Shown here one piece after another: positions 1 to 7,787 of a DNA stretch of 64,000 bases; within the stretch, counting starts at the first letter, position 1; every line of letters starts with the position of its first letter. This DNA comes from Martelella alba (GTDB taxonomy: Bacteria; Pseudomonadota; Alphaproteobacteria; Rhizobiales; Rhizobiaceae), in contig NZ_VHLG01000012.1 in assembly GCF_006516955.1 (NCBI RefSeq), positions 165,641-229,640 on the forward strand, written 5' to 3'. A model generated the notes under the pieces. That model made no database searches, was not told the DNA's origin, and worked only from the letters and a program-made list of their open reading frames with translations. Both the position numbers and the translations under genes were made by a program.

Positions 1-826
<826 letters not shown>

Positions 827-859
827 TCCTTCTGTCTGATCCGGCACATTTGTCTTCTA

Positions 860-889
860 GGCCCGCCACTGGCGGGCCTTCTGTTTGTT
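860..889 (+). terminator. Rho-independent-type terminator of nrdF
   Basis: An 8-bp perfect stem GGCCCGCC (860-867) / GGCGGGCC (871-878) with a 3-base loop ACT, followed by the T-rich stretch TTCTGTTTGTT. It starts 33 bases after the nrdF stop. The same hairpin core recurs at 1091-1108. Confidence 0.75.
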
Positions 890-910
890 GACGAACCTCA
901 CCCCCTTCAC

Positions 911-1045
911 TGACATCATGCCTGTGCTTGGTCCACAGGTATCCAGTCAACGCGCGTCTGTGCGAAGAAAAAACTGTTTATTCAATGCCTTATGAAACTG
1001 GATCCCCGTGACAAGCACGGGGATGACGACGGAGGGGGAGGCTAT
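911..1045. repeat. Pair of inverted alphaproteobacterial palindromic repeat units
   Basis: Two divergent copies of one palindromic unit face each other. The right copy has the stem CCCCGTG (1004-1010) / CACGGGG (1016-1022), loop ACAAG, flanked by CTGGAT and GATGAC. The left copy (about 918-946) reads CATGCCTGTGCTTG-gtCCACAGGTATCCAG, the inverted version of the same unit. Such units are dispersed in rhizobial genomes (established knowledge). They fill most of the 425-base gap between nrdF and the next gene; I see no coding sequence in it. Confidence 0.65.
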
Positions 1046-1090
1046 TCCACCTCAAACAAGCGATCTGAATGGCTTTGTCAGCAGTCTGAA

Positions 1091-1114
1091 GGCCCGCCAC
1101 TGGCGGGCTTTTTT
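1091..1114 (+). terminator. Second copy of the nrdF-type terminator hairpin
   Basis: Stem GCCCGCC (1092-1098) / GGCGGGC (1102-1108), loop ACT, followed by six T. The stem-loop core is the same as at 860-877, so the segment carrying the palindromic repeats sits between two copies of the terminator. This suggests the repeat pair was inserted with duplication of the terminator, or that both belong to one mosaic element. Confidence 0.6.
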
Positions 1115-1200
1115 ACATCTGCGCTTCTGCCGGGACGATGATCCCGAAAACCCGAAAATGTGAGCGGGAGATGCGCGCGGCGGCAACGTTCAACAAACAA

Positions 1201-1230
1201 AGGGCGCTGCCCGGCTTCGGGCGGCGCCCT
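1201..1230 (-). terminator. Terminator of the DUF2778 gene
   Basis: Stem AGGGCGC (1201-1207) / GCGCCCT (1224-1230) with an inner GCCCG/CGGGC stem (1209-1213 with 1218-1222). Read on the minus strand it is followed by TTTGTTTGTTG. It lies 22 bases past the stop codon of the minus-strand gene at 1252. Confidence 0.7.
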
Positions 1231-1251
1231 GTTCGAAAGGCATGGAGATGG

Positions 1252-2415
1252 TCAGACCGTGCGGCGGGTCAGTTGCGCCAGCATGCCCTTCTGCAGGCTT
1301 GGCACCGCGACGATGTAATCGACCTTGTTCTTTTGGAAGGCCTCGAGGAACTTGTTATAGTTCTTGAACACAAGGCAACCGTGGGAATCGCCGGGCGTTG
1401 ACAGCATATAGGTGTGCGCCAAAAGTCCTGTGCGGCCAAGCGGATCGGTGCCATCGACCGAGGTCATGCGCAGTGCCTGAACGCCGTGGAACAGCGATTC
1501 GCGCAAGGTCAGCTTGTAGGTTGCTGCCGGCACGGCGCCAGCCATCTTCAGATGGGTATAATCCGGGTTATCGCGATATTTGCCGCGACCGGAATGCGCC
1601 TCGAGAACGCTGCCGTCGGGCATATAGACCTTTGCAGTGGAGATATCGTAGACGGCGACCTTGGAGGTCGTTTCAGGCACGGCGTTGAAGAGCGTGCCGA
1701 GACTGTCGGTCTTGAGCGCGGCATAGGCCAGAGCCGTTCCGGCAGGACGCGGCTCGGGTACGGGGACCTCACCCGGCGCCATGCGGTTCTTGTCAGCGCC
1801 CTGCAGCACCAGCTTGAAGGCGTTTCCGGCATCGGTGCCGGTATCGGCGCTGGCAACAAGCGCCGATGCTGCCGTCACAGGTTCTGCCTTCGTCGCTGGG
1901 CGCGCGGCGGGTCTGCTCTGTGCAATGGTTCTGCTGGCTGCGGGCTTGGGCTGAAGTTCCGGCGGCGGGCTGGCAAGGGCGACCTGCACGGCGGCGCTGT
2001 TTTCCTCAACCTGCTTATTGATGATGTCGCGCTGGAGATTGGCAAGGGCAATCTTGCCGAATTGCTCAAGGCGTTGATGGAGCGCAGAGGTGCGAATATC
2101 GTCTGCCGTCAGGCCGCCGGCACGGTCCTGTCCCGAGCGGGCGGCGATCAGGCGTGCCGATTTATCGCTCTGGGCGCGTTCAGGCGCGCGGAAGGACGGG
2201 GCAATCATCAGGCGTGACAGGCCGGCTGTTTCATTGCCGCGCCCCGCGACGCTGCCCATCAGCACGGGCGCTGCCGCGATGGTGATGAAGGCACCACCAA
2301 CCACGATGAAAGCAGATGCTGCAGCAGCAAGGCCAAGCAAACCGCCTTTTGCTTTTCGGGACCGTTCCGGGTTTTCGCTGTTGTTCAACGCCACGTCGCA
2401 AAACTCTCTACGCAT
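1252..2415 (-). CDS. Membrane-anchored DUF2778 / L,D-transpeptidase-like protein
   Basis: Probable periplasmic peptidoglycan-acting or cell-envelope protein of 387 residues. A short cytoplasmic N-terminus is followed by one transmembrane segment (about residues 25-52, Gly/Ala/Val rich), a long Pro/Ala-rich linker, and a C-terminal domain of about 130 residues beginning near VAVYDISTAKVYMPDG. That domain holds the SHGCL motif (GDSHGCLVF), the catalytic His-Gly-Cys arrangement shared by YkuD-type L,D-transpeptidases and by the DUF2778/Tlde1 group. I start at the ATG 2415 because the longer GTG-initiated form (2508) adds a basic stretch of no known type; neither start has a strong ribosome site. 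Monocistronic, with its own terminator. The family call rests on the motif and length; substrate and direction (cross-linking or cleavage) are unknown. Confidence 0.75.
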   Translation of the reverse strand: MRREFCDVALNNSENPERSRKAKGGLLGLAAAASAFIVVGGAFITIAAAPVLMGSVAGRGNETAGLSRLMIAPSFRAPERAQSDKSARLIAARSGQDRAGGLTADDIRTSALHQRLEQFGKIALANLQRDIINKQVEENSAAVQVALASPPPELQPKPAASRTIAQSRPAARPATKAEPVTAASALVASADTGTDAGNAFKLVLQGADKNRMAPGEVPVPEPRPAGTALAYAALKTDSLGTLFNAVPETTSKVAVYDISTAKVYMPDGSVLEAHSGRGKYRDNPDYTHLKMAGAVPAATYKLTLRESLFHGVQALRMTSVDGTDPLGRTGLLAHTYMLSTPGDSHGCLVFKNYNKFLEAFQKNKVDYIVAVPSLQKGMLAQLTRRTV

Positions 2416-2789
2416 TACTCGAAGGTGGCGAACCAGCCGCCGAGAAGAGGATAAGAGAAACAGGGTAAATAAATCCTTATGCGTTGATCGACTGTTCGGA
2501 ACGCGCACCGTCTTTTCCGGTCGGCGCGGAACAATAAGTCCGCCATTCCGTTGTCCTTTGTTGTCTGTCCTTAGTGATGCGGCCCGTGGTGAGACCCCTG
2601 CCGCATTTTTGCTCTAGAAAAGAAAATAGGCAAAAATAAAGCAGCTCAGGCTAATTTAGTAAAGGCTGCAATAATGAAAGTTACCGCTTACATCCCTGTG
2701 GCGCCGCGGATCTTGACAATGAAAAAGCCAGCGCCGCGGCGCTGGCCTTGTGGTCTTGATCAAAGGCAAGGTGAAGGGTGGTTTCGGCC
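2416..2789. other. Intergenic region, no gene seen apart from the terminator
   Basis: About 370 bases upstream of the DUF2778 gene. It contains the operon terminator at 2721-2747 and an AT-richer stretch (about 2610-2690) that may hold the promoter of the 2415 gene. I see no convincing coding sequence. Confidence 0.5.
2721..2747 (-). terminator. Terminator of the metal-transport operon
   Basis: Stem GCCAGCG (2727-2733) / CGCTGGC (2740-2746), GC-rich, followed on the minus strand by TTTTTC. It lies 43 bases beyond the stop codon of the last gene of the five-gene minus-strand operon. Confidence 0.7.
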
Positions 2790-3299
2790 TCACAACAGCC
2801 TTGCGGTGTAGATCGCGTCTGCTGCAAGCGGGAGGAGCCGCTCTGCCATCTCGCGCTTCAAATTTTCGTGACGTGCGATTTCATCCGCGCTCTTGTCCTT
2901 TTTCGCGCCGAGCGTGACGAATTCTTCCAGCACATGTCCCGGTTTGATGACGGCTTCAGCGGTTTTGCCGCGATAGCTGAAGCGGAAAAGATAGGGGCCG
3001 GGCGGATCGGAGATCACGTCGCGGCCGCCGAGCTCGCGTTTGACCGTCAGGCGGCCATCGGTGAGGGCGCGGGTTACCATTTCCAGGGCATCGCGGCCGC
3101 CGGGGCCGGTAAAGGCGGTGAGGATTTCGATTTCACGCCGCTCCGGCGGTGTTTCGCTGAGCAGCGGGAAGGCGGCCTGCATGGCCTTCAGCCCGTGGAC
3201 AACGCCACCGGGAAAGCCGCCGCCGTGATAGGCCAGGATGTCATCGAAAGAAAACGTCAGTTCAGTGCCGTTTTCGCAAACGGTGATGGTGTCATGCAT
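2790..3299 (-). CDS. FmdE-like protein of unknown function, last gene of metal-transport operon
   Basis: A 169-residue cytoplasmic protein. The N-terminal part reads YHGGGFPGGVVHGLKAM, which resembles the FHGH.CPG..LG.(R/K)A motif of FmdE-type proteins (small proteins in formylmethanofuran dehydrogenase operons and many orphan bacterial versions); a following ILTAFTGPGGRDALEM stretch fits the G(C/x)T-GKG segment and a FSYRGKTAEAVI strand follows. The Cys of the usual HGH-x-CPG motif is replaced (HGGGFPG), so metal binding as in classical FmdE would have to differ. It overlaps the upstream gene by 8 bases, hence translational coupling. Linked to an ABC importer for a metal or chelate, it may handle the imported ligand. 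The FmdE link is inferred from motif resemblance only. Confidence 0.55.
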   Translation of the reverse strand: MHDTITVCENGTELTFSFDDILAYHGGGFPGGVVHGLKAMQAAFPLLSETPPERREIEILTAFTGPGGRDALEMVTRALTDGRLTVKRELGGRDVISDPPGPYLFRFSYRGKTAEAVIKPGHVLEEFVTLGAKKDKSADEIARHENLKREMAERLLPLAADAIYTARLL

Positions 3300-4596
3300 G
3301 GATGAAGGCTTTCAGATTGGGAATGAAGCGATCGAGAAACCGGGTCGTTGCCGGCATGAAATGCGAGCCGTGGTGAAACATCGGATCAAGCGAGGAGACG
3401 ATCATCCGGCCATTGGTGGAAACCGTATCGATGTAGAAGATCGCCCGCCCCTCGCCATCCTTCGCCAGCACGTCCGCGCCTTCCGGGGGCGTGAACCAGC
3501 CATGCAGGTGCCAGGTGACATCGCGGTTTTGAATACCGCGCATCAGCGGATGATCAGGCTGGGTGATCGAGACGCCGAGATCGGCCTCGGGATCAAGCCA
3601 CCACCACCAGTTTGTCGGTGTCGGCGTGAAGGCGATTTCCGGCAGGAACAGCTGTGACTGGCTCTCGCCAAGCGCGATCACGGTTCCGCCGGCATCAAGA
3701 TGACGGTCAATCACGGCACGCTGTGCCATCATGCGCCTGGCCGGTGTGCGGCATGGCACCCAGAGCACGTCGCCGGGCTGAAGCGTTTCGCTAAGCGCCT
3801 CGGGCGTGGTGATTACGTCAAACGCATCGCCGAAGGCCGGACCTTCAAGGCTGCGGATATGATAATAAGTGCCGGAGGAGGCTGCAACGAGACGCCTGCC
3901 TGCGTGGCTATTGCTGCTATGGCCGCCAAAGGTCTCGGCTTTGGCGATTGGCAGTTCTTCCAGTGGCGTTGCGGGCTGCACGGCATCCGTATCGATGCAG
4001 GCGCCGCCTTGCGCCCAGGTGATGATGCGCTCTGCCAGAAGCGGCGGCAGGCCGGTTTCCTGCCCCATGGTGGAAAGATCATTGCCGGCATGGGAGAAGA
4101 TCCGGCCGCCATCTTCGCGCGGCCAGACCCAGTCGACCGGAACAGCCTTAGGGCCGAGGCCATTGATGGCAATGGCCCCGTCGGGCAATGGGTTGCAGCC
4201 GCGCCCGTAAAAGCCGGCAACCCCCTTATTGGTTTCGATCGCTTTCAGATCGATATCCTCGAAAATCGGATGCGGATTGATCGCGGCAAGATCGAAATCG
4301 GCGCGCTTAGGATGGGCGATCGAGCGATGCTGCGCCATGCCATCGACAAGAGGGCGCACCATCAGCCCGTTGAAAAACCAGCGGCCGCCGCGCGCCAGAA
4401 AGGCCTCAAGCGCCGGTTTGAAGGCCAGCATGGCATCCTGATCGAGCTGATTGCCGGTGATCAGGCCGGAATGGCTTTCAAGATGCGCTGCTGAAAACGC
4501 TTCCTGTGTGATGATGGTGAGCCGGCCATCGGCGGCGGCCTGGCGGAAGGTGGCGGAGGGGCCCTCATGGGCCGATTGCAGATAAAGAACGGGCAT
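3292..4596 (-). CDS. Duplicated ThuA / glutamine-amidotransferase-like protein in metal-transport operon
   Basis: A 434-residue protein without signal peptide or membrane segments. It seems to consist of two related halves. Each has a strand-turn-strand of the class I amidotransferase/ThuA type: residues about 70-80 (FLARGGRWFFNG) and about 310-322 (HLDAGGTVIALGES), each preceded by a helix and an LI.GN / VLWVPC strand. No obvious Cys-His-Glu triad of an active amidotransferase is visible in either half. A run of four Trp (NWWWWLD) near residue 343 is unusual. It is separated from the ATPase gene by 2 bases and overlaps the next gene by 8, so it is made with the transporter. ThuA-like proteins often act on sugars or ligands; here the function is unknown. 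Confidence 0.55.
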   Translation of the reverse strand: MPVLYLQSAHEGPSATFRQAAADGRLTIITQEAFSAAHLESHSGLITGNQLDQDAMLAFKPALEAFLARGGRWFFNGLMVRPLVDGMAQHRSIAHPKRADFDLAAINPHPIFEDIDLKAIETNKGVAGFYGRGCNPLPDGAIAINGLGPKAVPVDWVWPREDGGRIFSHAGNDLSTMGQETGLPPLLAERIITWAQGGACIDTDAVQPATPLEELPIAKAETFGGHSSNSHAGRRLVAASSGTYYHIRSLEGPAFGDAFDVITTPEALSETLQPGDVLWVPCRTPARRMMAQRAVIDRHLDAGGTVIALGESQSQLFLPEIAFTPTPTNWWWWLDPEADLGVSITQPDHPLMRGIQNRDVTWHLHGWFTPPEGADVLAKDGEGRAIFYIDTVSTNGRMIVSSLDPMFHHGSHFMPATTRFLDRFIPNLKAFIHA

Positions 4597-4598
4597 GT

Positions 4599-5354
4599 TC
4601 AGTGTTCCCTTCCGGCAAAGGCCGGAACAATGGCGCGGCGTTTGCCGCCATCATCGCCTTCGACATCGACCCAGCGCATCGTCACATCGTAAAGCGCCGA
4701 TAGCGGTTCCGGCTGGATCATCTCGTCCACCGTGCCGAAGCGCTCGTGCCCGTCAGGCATCATCAGCAGCACGTCATCGGCCGCCGCCAGTGCGTGGTTG
4801 GGGTCATGGGTGGTAAACAGGATCGCCTTGTCACGGCGGGCCCGCAAAAGGTTCAGAAGATCGAGGGTTTTGGCCTGATTGCCGAGGTCAAGCGCCGAGG
4901 TCGGTTCATCGAAAATCAGCGCCTCGGAACCGGTTGCGAGCGCGCGGGCAATCAGGATCATCTGCCGCTGGCCGCCCGACATCCGGTCATAGCGCAGCGC
5001 GGCGAGCTTTGATGCGCCCACGGTTTCAAGCGCCTGGCGGGCCGCTTCAATATCTTCGCCTCCCGGTTGGCCAAACAGGCCGATCCGTGCGGCATGGCCC
5101 ATCACCACGACATCGAGACCGGAGAGCTTTGCAGCCGACGCCCCGTGCTGCGGTACATAGCCGGCGATTTTCGGGGCCCGGCGTTTACCCTCCTTCAGCG
5201 GCTGGAAACCGAGCAGGGCGCGCAAAAGCGTGGTCTTGCCGCGGCCATTGGGCCCGAGAACCGCCATGGACCGGCCAACCGGAAGCGTGAAGCTGACATT
5301 TGCGAAGATGGTTTTGGCGCCGAAGGCGACACTGGCATTGTCGAGCCCGATCAT
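4599..5354 (-). CDS. FecE/FepC-type ABC transporter ATP-binding protein
   Basis: Cytoplasmic ATPase of a class II importer for an iron or other metal chelate, 251 residues, full length. Walker A GPNGRGKTT (about residues 34-42), Q-loop in GYVPQHG, signature MSGGQRQM, Walker B ALIFDEPTSALD and the switch His in LFTTHDPNHAL are all intact. It overlaps the permease gene by 4 bases (ATGA), so coupled translation is expected. It energises the permease encoded directly upstream. Substrate cannot be told from the ATPase. Confidence 0.93.
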   Translation of the reverse strand: MIGLDNASVAFGAKTIFANVSFTLPVGRSMAVLGPNGRGKTTLLRALLGFQPLKEGKRRAPKIAGYVPQHGASAAKLSGLDVVVMGHAARIGLFGQPGGEDIEAARQALETVGASKLAALRYDRMSGGQRQMILIARALATGSEALIFDEPTSALDLGNQAKTLDLLNLLRARRDKAILFTTHDPNHALAAADDVLLMMPDGHERFGTVDEMIQPEPLSALYDVTMRWVDVEGDDGGKRRAIVPAFAGREH

Positions 5355-6406
5355 GGCCGTTCCGCCTTTGAAAAATGCCGGCGCAGAAGCAGGCCGAAAA
5401 CCGGTGCGCCAATCAGTGCCGTCAGCACGCCAAGCGGGATTTCTGCAGCTGTCAGCGTGCGTGCCAGCGTGTCGATGAAGGTCAGATAGGCCGCACCCAG
5501 TATGGCCGATGCAGGGATCAGCACGCGATGATCCTCGCCGACGAGAATGCGCGCCGCATGCGGAATGACGAGGCCGATCCAGCCGATGATCCCGGCAACG
5601 GCAACGGAGGTCGCTGTTGTCAGCGCTGTTGCAATGAAGATGATCCAGCGCTCGCGATCCGGATTGACGCCGAGCGAGCGGGCTTCGGTATCTTCCAGCG
5701 CCAGAAGGTTCAGCCGGTAGCGGAACAGGAAGATCACAGCCATGCCAATCACAAGGCCGGGCAGGCCGAGGAAGAGACGCGGCCAGGTGGCCGTCGAGAA
5801 CGAGCCCATCAGCCAGTAGACGATTGCGGGCAGCGATGTATTGGGATCGGCAACGAACTGGACGACGGAGACGAGGGCGGCAAACAGTGCGCCGATCACC
5901 ATGCCCGACAGAATGACGGTGACCACCTCGGTGCGTCCGTTGATGCGGGCGAGAAGCCCGACCATGACGAGAGCGGCAAGGCCGAAGAAGAAGGCAATGC
6001 CGAGCAGCGTGACGCCGGAAAAGCCGACGAGAATGGAAAGCGCACCGCCAAAGGCCGCCCCCTGGCTGATGCCCAGCACCTGCTGGGAGACCAGCGGATT
6101 GCGGAACACGCCCTGAAGCGCGGCCCCGCCGACCCCGAGCGCCGCCCCGGTGACGGCGGCGAGCAGCACGCGCGGCATGCGCACCAGAAGGACGATGCGC
6201 TGATCGATCGTTTCAAGCGGGGCTGAGGGATCGGCAATCCAGGTCAGGACGATCTCGGCGATCCTTGCCGGCGAGACTGCAAAGCGTCCCGCGCCGATGG
6301 CAAAGATCATCGCAGCAACAAGAGCGATCACCATGGTGGCAAAGAGGCCGATGCGCAGGGAGCCGGCCGCACGGAAGTTGCGCGACCCGGCTGAAATATC
6401 GGTCAT
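5351..6406 (-). CDS. FecCD-type ABC transporter permease
   Basis: Inner-membrane permease of the BtuC/FecCD family, 351 residues with about ten hydrophobic segments (for example FATMVIALVAAMIFAIGAG, LLAAVTGAALGVGGAALQGV). It carries the family signature GAALQGVFRNPLVSQQVLG and GWIGLVIPHAARILVG. The ATG at 6406 is chosen because it overlaps the stop of the binding-protein gene as ATGA; a longer in-frame start at 6460 would lie inside that gene. One permease gene serves as a homodimer in this family. Works with the ATPase downstream and binding protein upstream. Confidence 0.94.
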   Translation of the reverse strand: MTDISAGSRNFRAAGSLRIGLFATMVIALVAAMIFAIGAGRFAVSPARIAEIVLTWIADPSAPLETIDQRIVLLVRMPRVLLAAVTGAALGVGGAALQGVFRNPLVSQQVLGISQGAAFGGALSILVGFSGVTLLGIAFFFGLAALVMVGLLARINGRTEVVTVILSGMVIGALFAALVSVVQFVADPNTSLPAIVYWLMGSFSTATWPRLFLGLPGLVIGMAVIFLFRYRLNLLALEDTEARSLGVNPDRERWIIFIATALTTATSVAVAGIIGWIGLVIPHAARILVGEDHRVLIPASAILGAAYLTFIDTLARTLTAAEIPLGVLTALIGAPVFGLLLRRHFSKAERP

Positions 6407-7488
6407 GACCGGCTCTTGAACTGATCGTAATTGGCGGCACCTGCATTCAGGTCCATCCACAGGATCTGGTCGATATCCTCATCGCTCAGATCATAGTCAT
6501 AGATGGTCTTGTAGGCCGTCTTCATCTCGGAGCGCAGGTCAAAGTCAAAGAGTTCGGGATGCAGAATATCGGCCAGCCACATCCAGGTCAGCGGACTTTC
6601 CTGGTTCGGCGGATCCCAGCGATAGCCGCCGAGCGGCATGCGATAGACCTTGTGGTTCTGGGCGGCATTGGTGAGTGAAAGGATCGGATCGGAGTAGATC
6701 CGCTCCGGGGATATGTCGCTTTCGAAATTGTTGAGCAGGATCACATCCGGATTCCAGCTGGCGATCTGCTCTGGATTGATGGTCACGCCATTGCCGACAA
6801 GATCGGCCGCGGCATTCTGGCCACCGGCAAGATCGATATACCAGGCATTATAGTTGCCTTCGGTGCCCGAGGCCTTGATGCCGTCCATGGCGCGCAGCAG
6901 ATAGAGCACTTTCGGCCGGTCGCTGTCGCCAAGGCCCTCTGTCTTCGACTTGATGTCGGATGCCACCTCTTCGCGCCAGTCGATCAGCGGGGCGATGCGC
7001 TCGGGCTTGCCCATGGCTTCGGCCGTCATCGTCATATAGGCGCGGGCCTTTTCTTCGGTGCCGTAGGAAATCAGCATCGCGGTCATGCCGGCATTGGTGA
7101 TCGGATCGACATAATCAGGGCCGCGATCGGCCCACTGGATCACCAGATCAGGATTGGTCGCCGCCAGTTCCTCGACATTCGGGATGAAATTCGGGGCCGT
7201 GATATCGGAGGGAATATCCTTTGCCTCAGGGAAGATCTTGCCGAGAATACCGTCCATGATCGCCTGCTTGGCTGAAGGGTTCATGCCGACCAGCCTGTCG
7301 GTGCCGCCGTCAATGGCAATCAGCGTCGAGGCCATCGGGATCGGGATCGAAGCGATGCGGCTTGCCGGTTCATCCAGCGTTACCGTCCGGTTTTCCTGGT
7401 CGGTGAAGGTGATCGGGTCGGCGAGCGCCGGTCCGGCGAGAAGCAAAGCGACGGCCGCCCCCAAATGGCGGGCTTTGACGATAGTCAT
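6403..7488 (-). CDS. Periplasmic metal-chelate binding protein (TroA/FecB-like fold)
   Basis: Substrate-binding protein, 361 residues. Residues 1-23 form a signal peptide with cleavage after ALA-D. The mature protein opens with ITFTDQENRTVTLDEPASRI, the usual start of cluster-A periplasmic binding proteins (FepB, BtuF, MolA relatives), and contains NPDLVIQW and NPDVILLNN strands and a GGYRWDPPNQESPLTW segment near the C-terminal lobe. First gene of a five-gene operon: binding protein, permease, ATPase, ThuA-like, FmdE-like, with overlaps or very short gaps throughout. Ribosome site CAGGA 8 bases before the ATG. The ligand is not deducible: siderophore, haem, cobalamin, molybdate or tungstate are all possible; FmdE-like linkage faintly favours a molybdenum/tungsten or unusual chelate role. 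Confidence 0.88.
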   Translation of the reverse strand: MTIVKARHLGAAVALLLAGPALADPITFTDQENRTVTLDEPASRIASIPIPMASTLIAIDGGTDRLVGMNPSAKQAIMDGILGKIFPEAKDIPSDITAPNFIPNVEELAATNPDLVIQWADRGPDYVDPITNAGMTAMLISYGTEEKARAYMTMTAEAMGKPERIAPLIDWREEVASDIKSKTEGLGDSDRPKVLYLLRAMDGIKASGTEGNYNAWYIDLAGGQNAAADLVGNGVTINPEQIASWNPDVILLNNFESDISPERIYSDPILSLTNAAQNHKVYRMPLGGYRWDPPNQESPLTWMWLADILHPELFDFDLRSEMKTAYKTIYDYDLSDEDIDQILWMDLNAGAANYDQFKSRS

Positions 7489-7787
7489 CGGAAAATCCTG
7501 ATTTTAATGGTCAACTATTGTACGGTCTTTTTACAAACATGATTATAATTATCAAGATAAAAAACGCAAAAATGCGACACTGTGCCGCGACCGGCTGTGC
7601 CGCGCCGCATCAGGCCCGGATCATTTCAGCAGGTGCAAAGACTGCGCAGCTGTGTCAGATTTGACAGGTGTCACCCGCTGGTGACCCGTCCCGGGGGAGT
7701 TTACATTTCAGCGCTGGCGAGTGCATAAGTCATTATATTGAATTTCTACTTTTCATTCCGTTCCGCTTTCTGGGGCCATTTGTTTTC
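7489..7787. other. Divergent promoter region between metal operon and SLC13 permease
   Basis: About 300 bases without a gene, between two divergent transcription units. The left part (7500-7575) is AT-rich and carries the palindrome at 7540-7554. The right part is GC-richer and holds the leader of the permease gene, including an in-frame upstream extension (from 7668) that I do not think is translated. Confidence 0.5.
7540..7554 (-). promoter_or_regulatory. Possible Fur/Mur-like operator of the metal operon
   Basis: Imperfect palindrome TGATTATAATTATCA, 6 of 7 base pairs matching around a central A, in the AT-rich promoter region 52 bases before the binding-protein start. Fur-superfamily boxes have this A/T-rich TGATAAT-like composition. 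It is a candidate only; the regulator is not identified. Confidence 0.4.
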
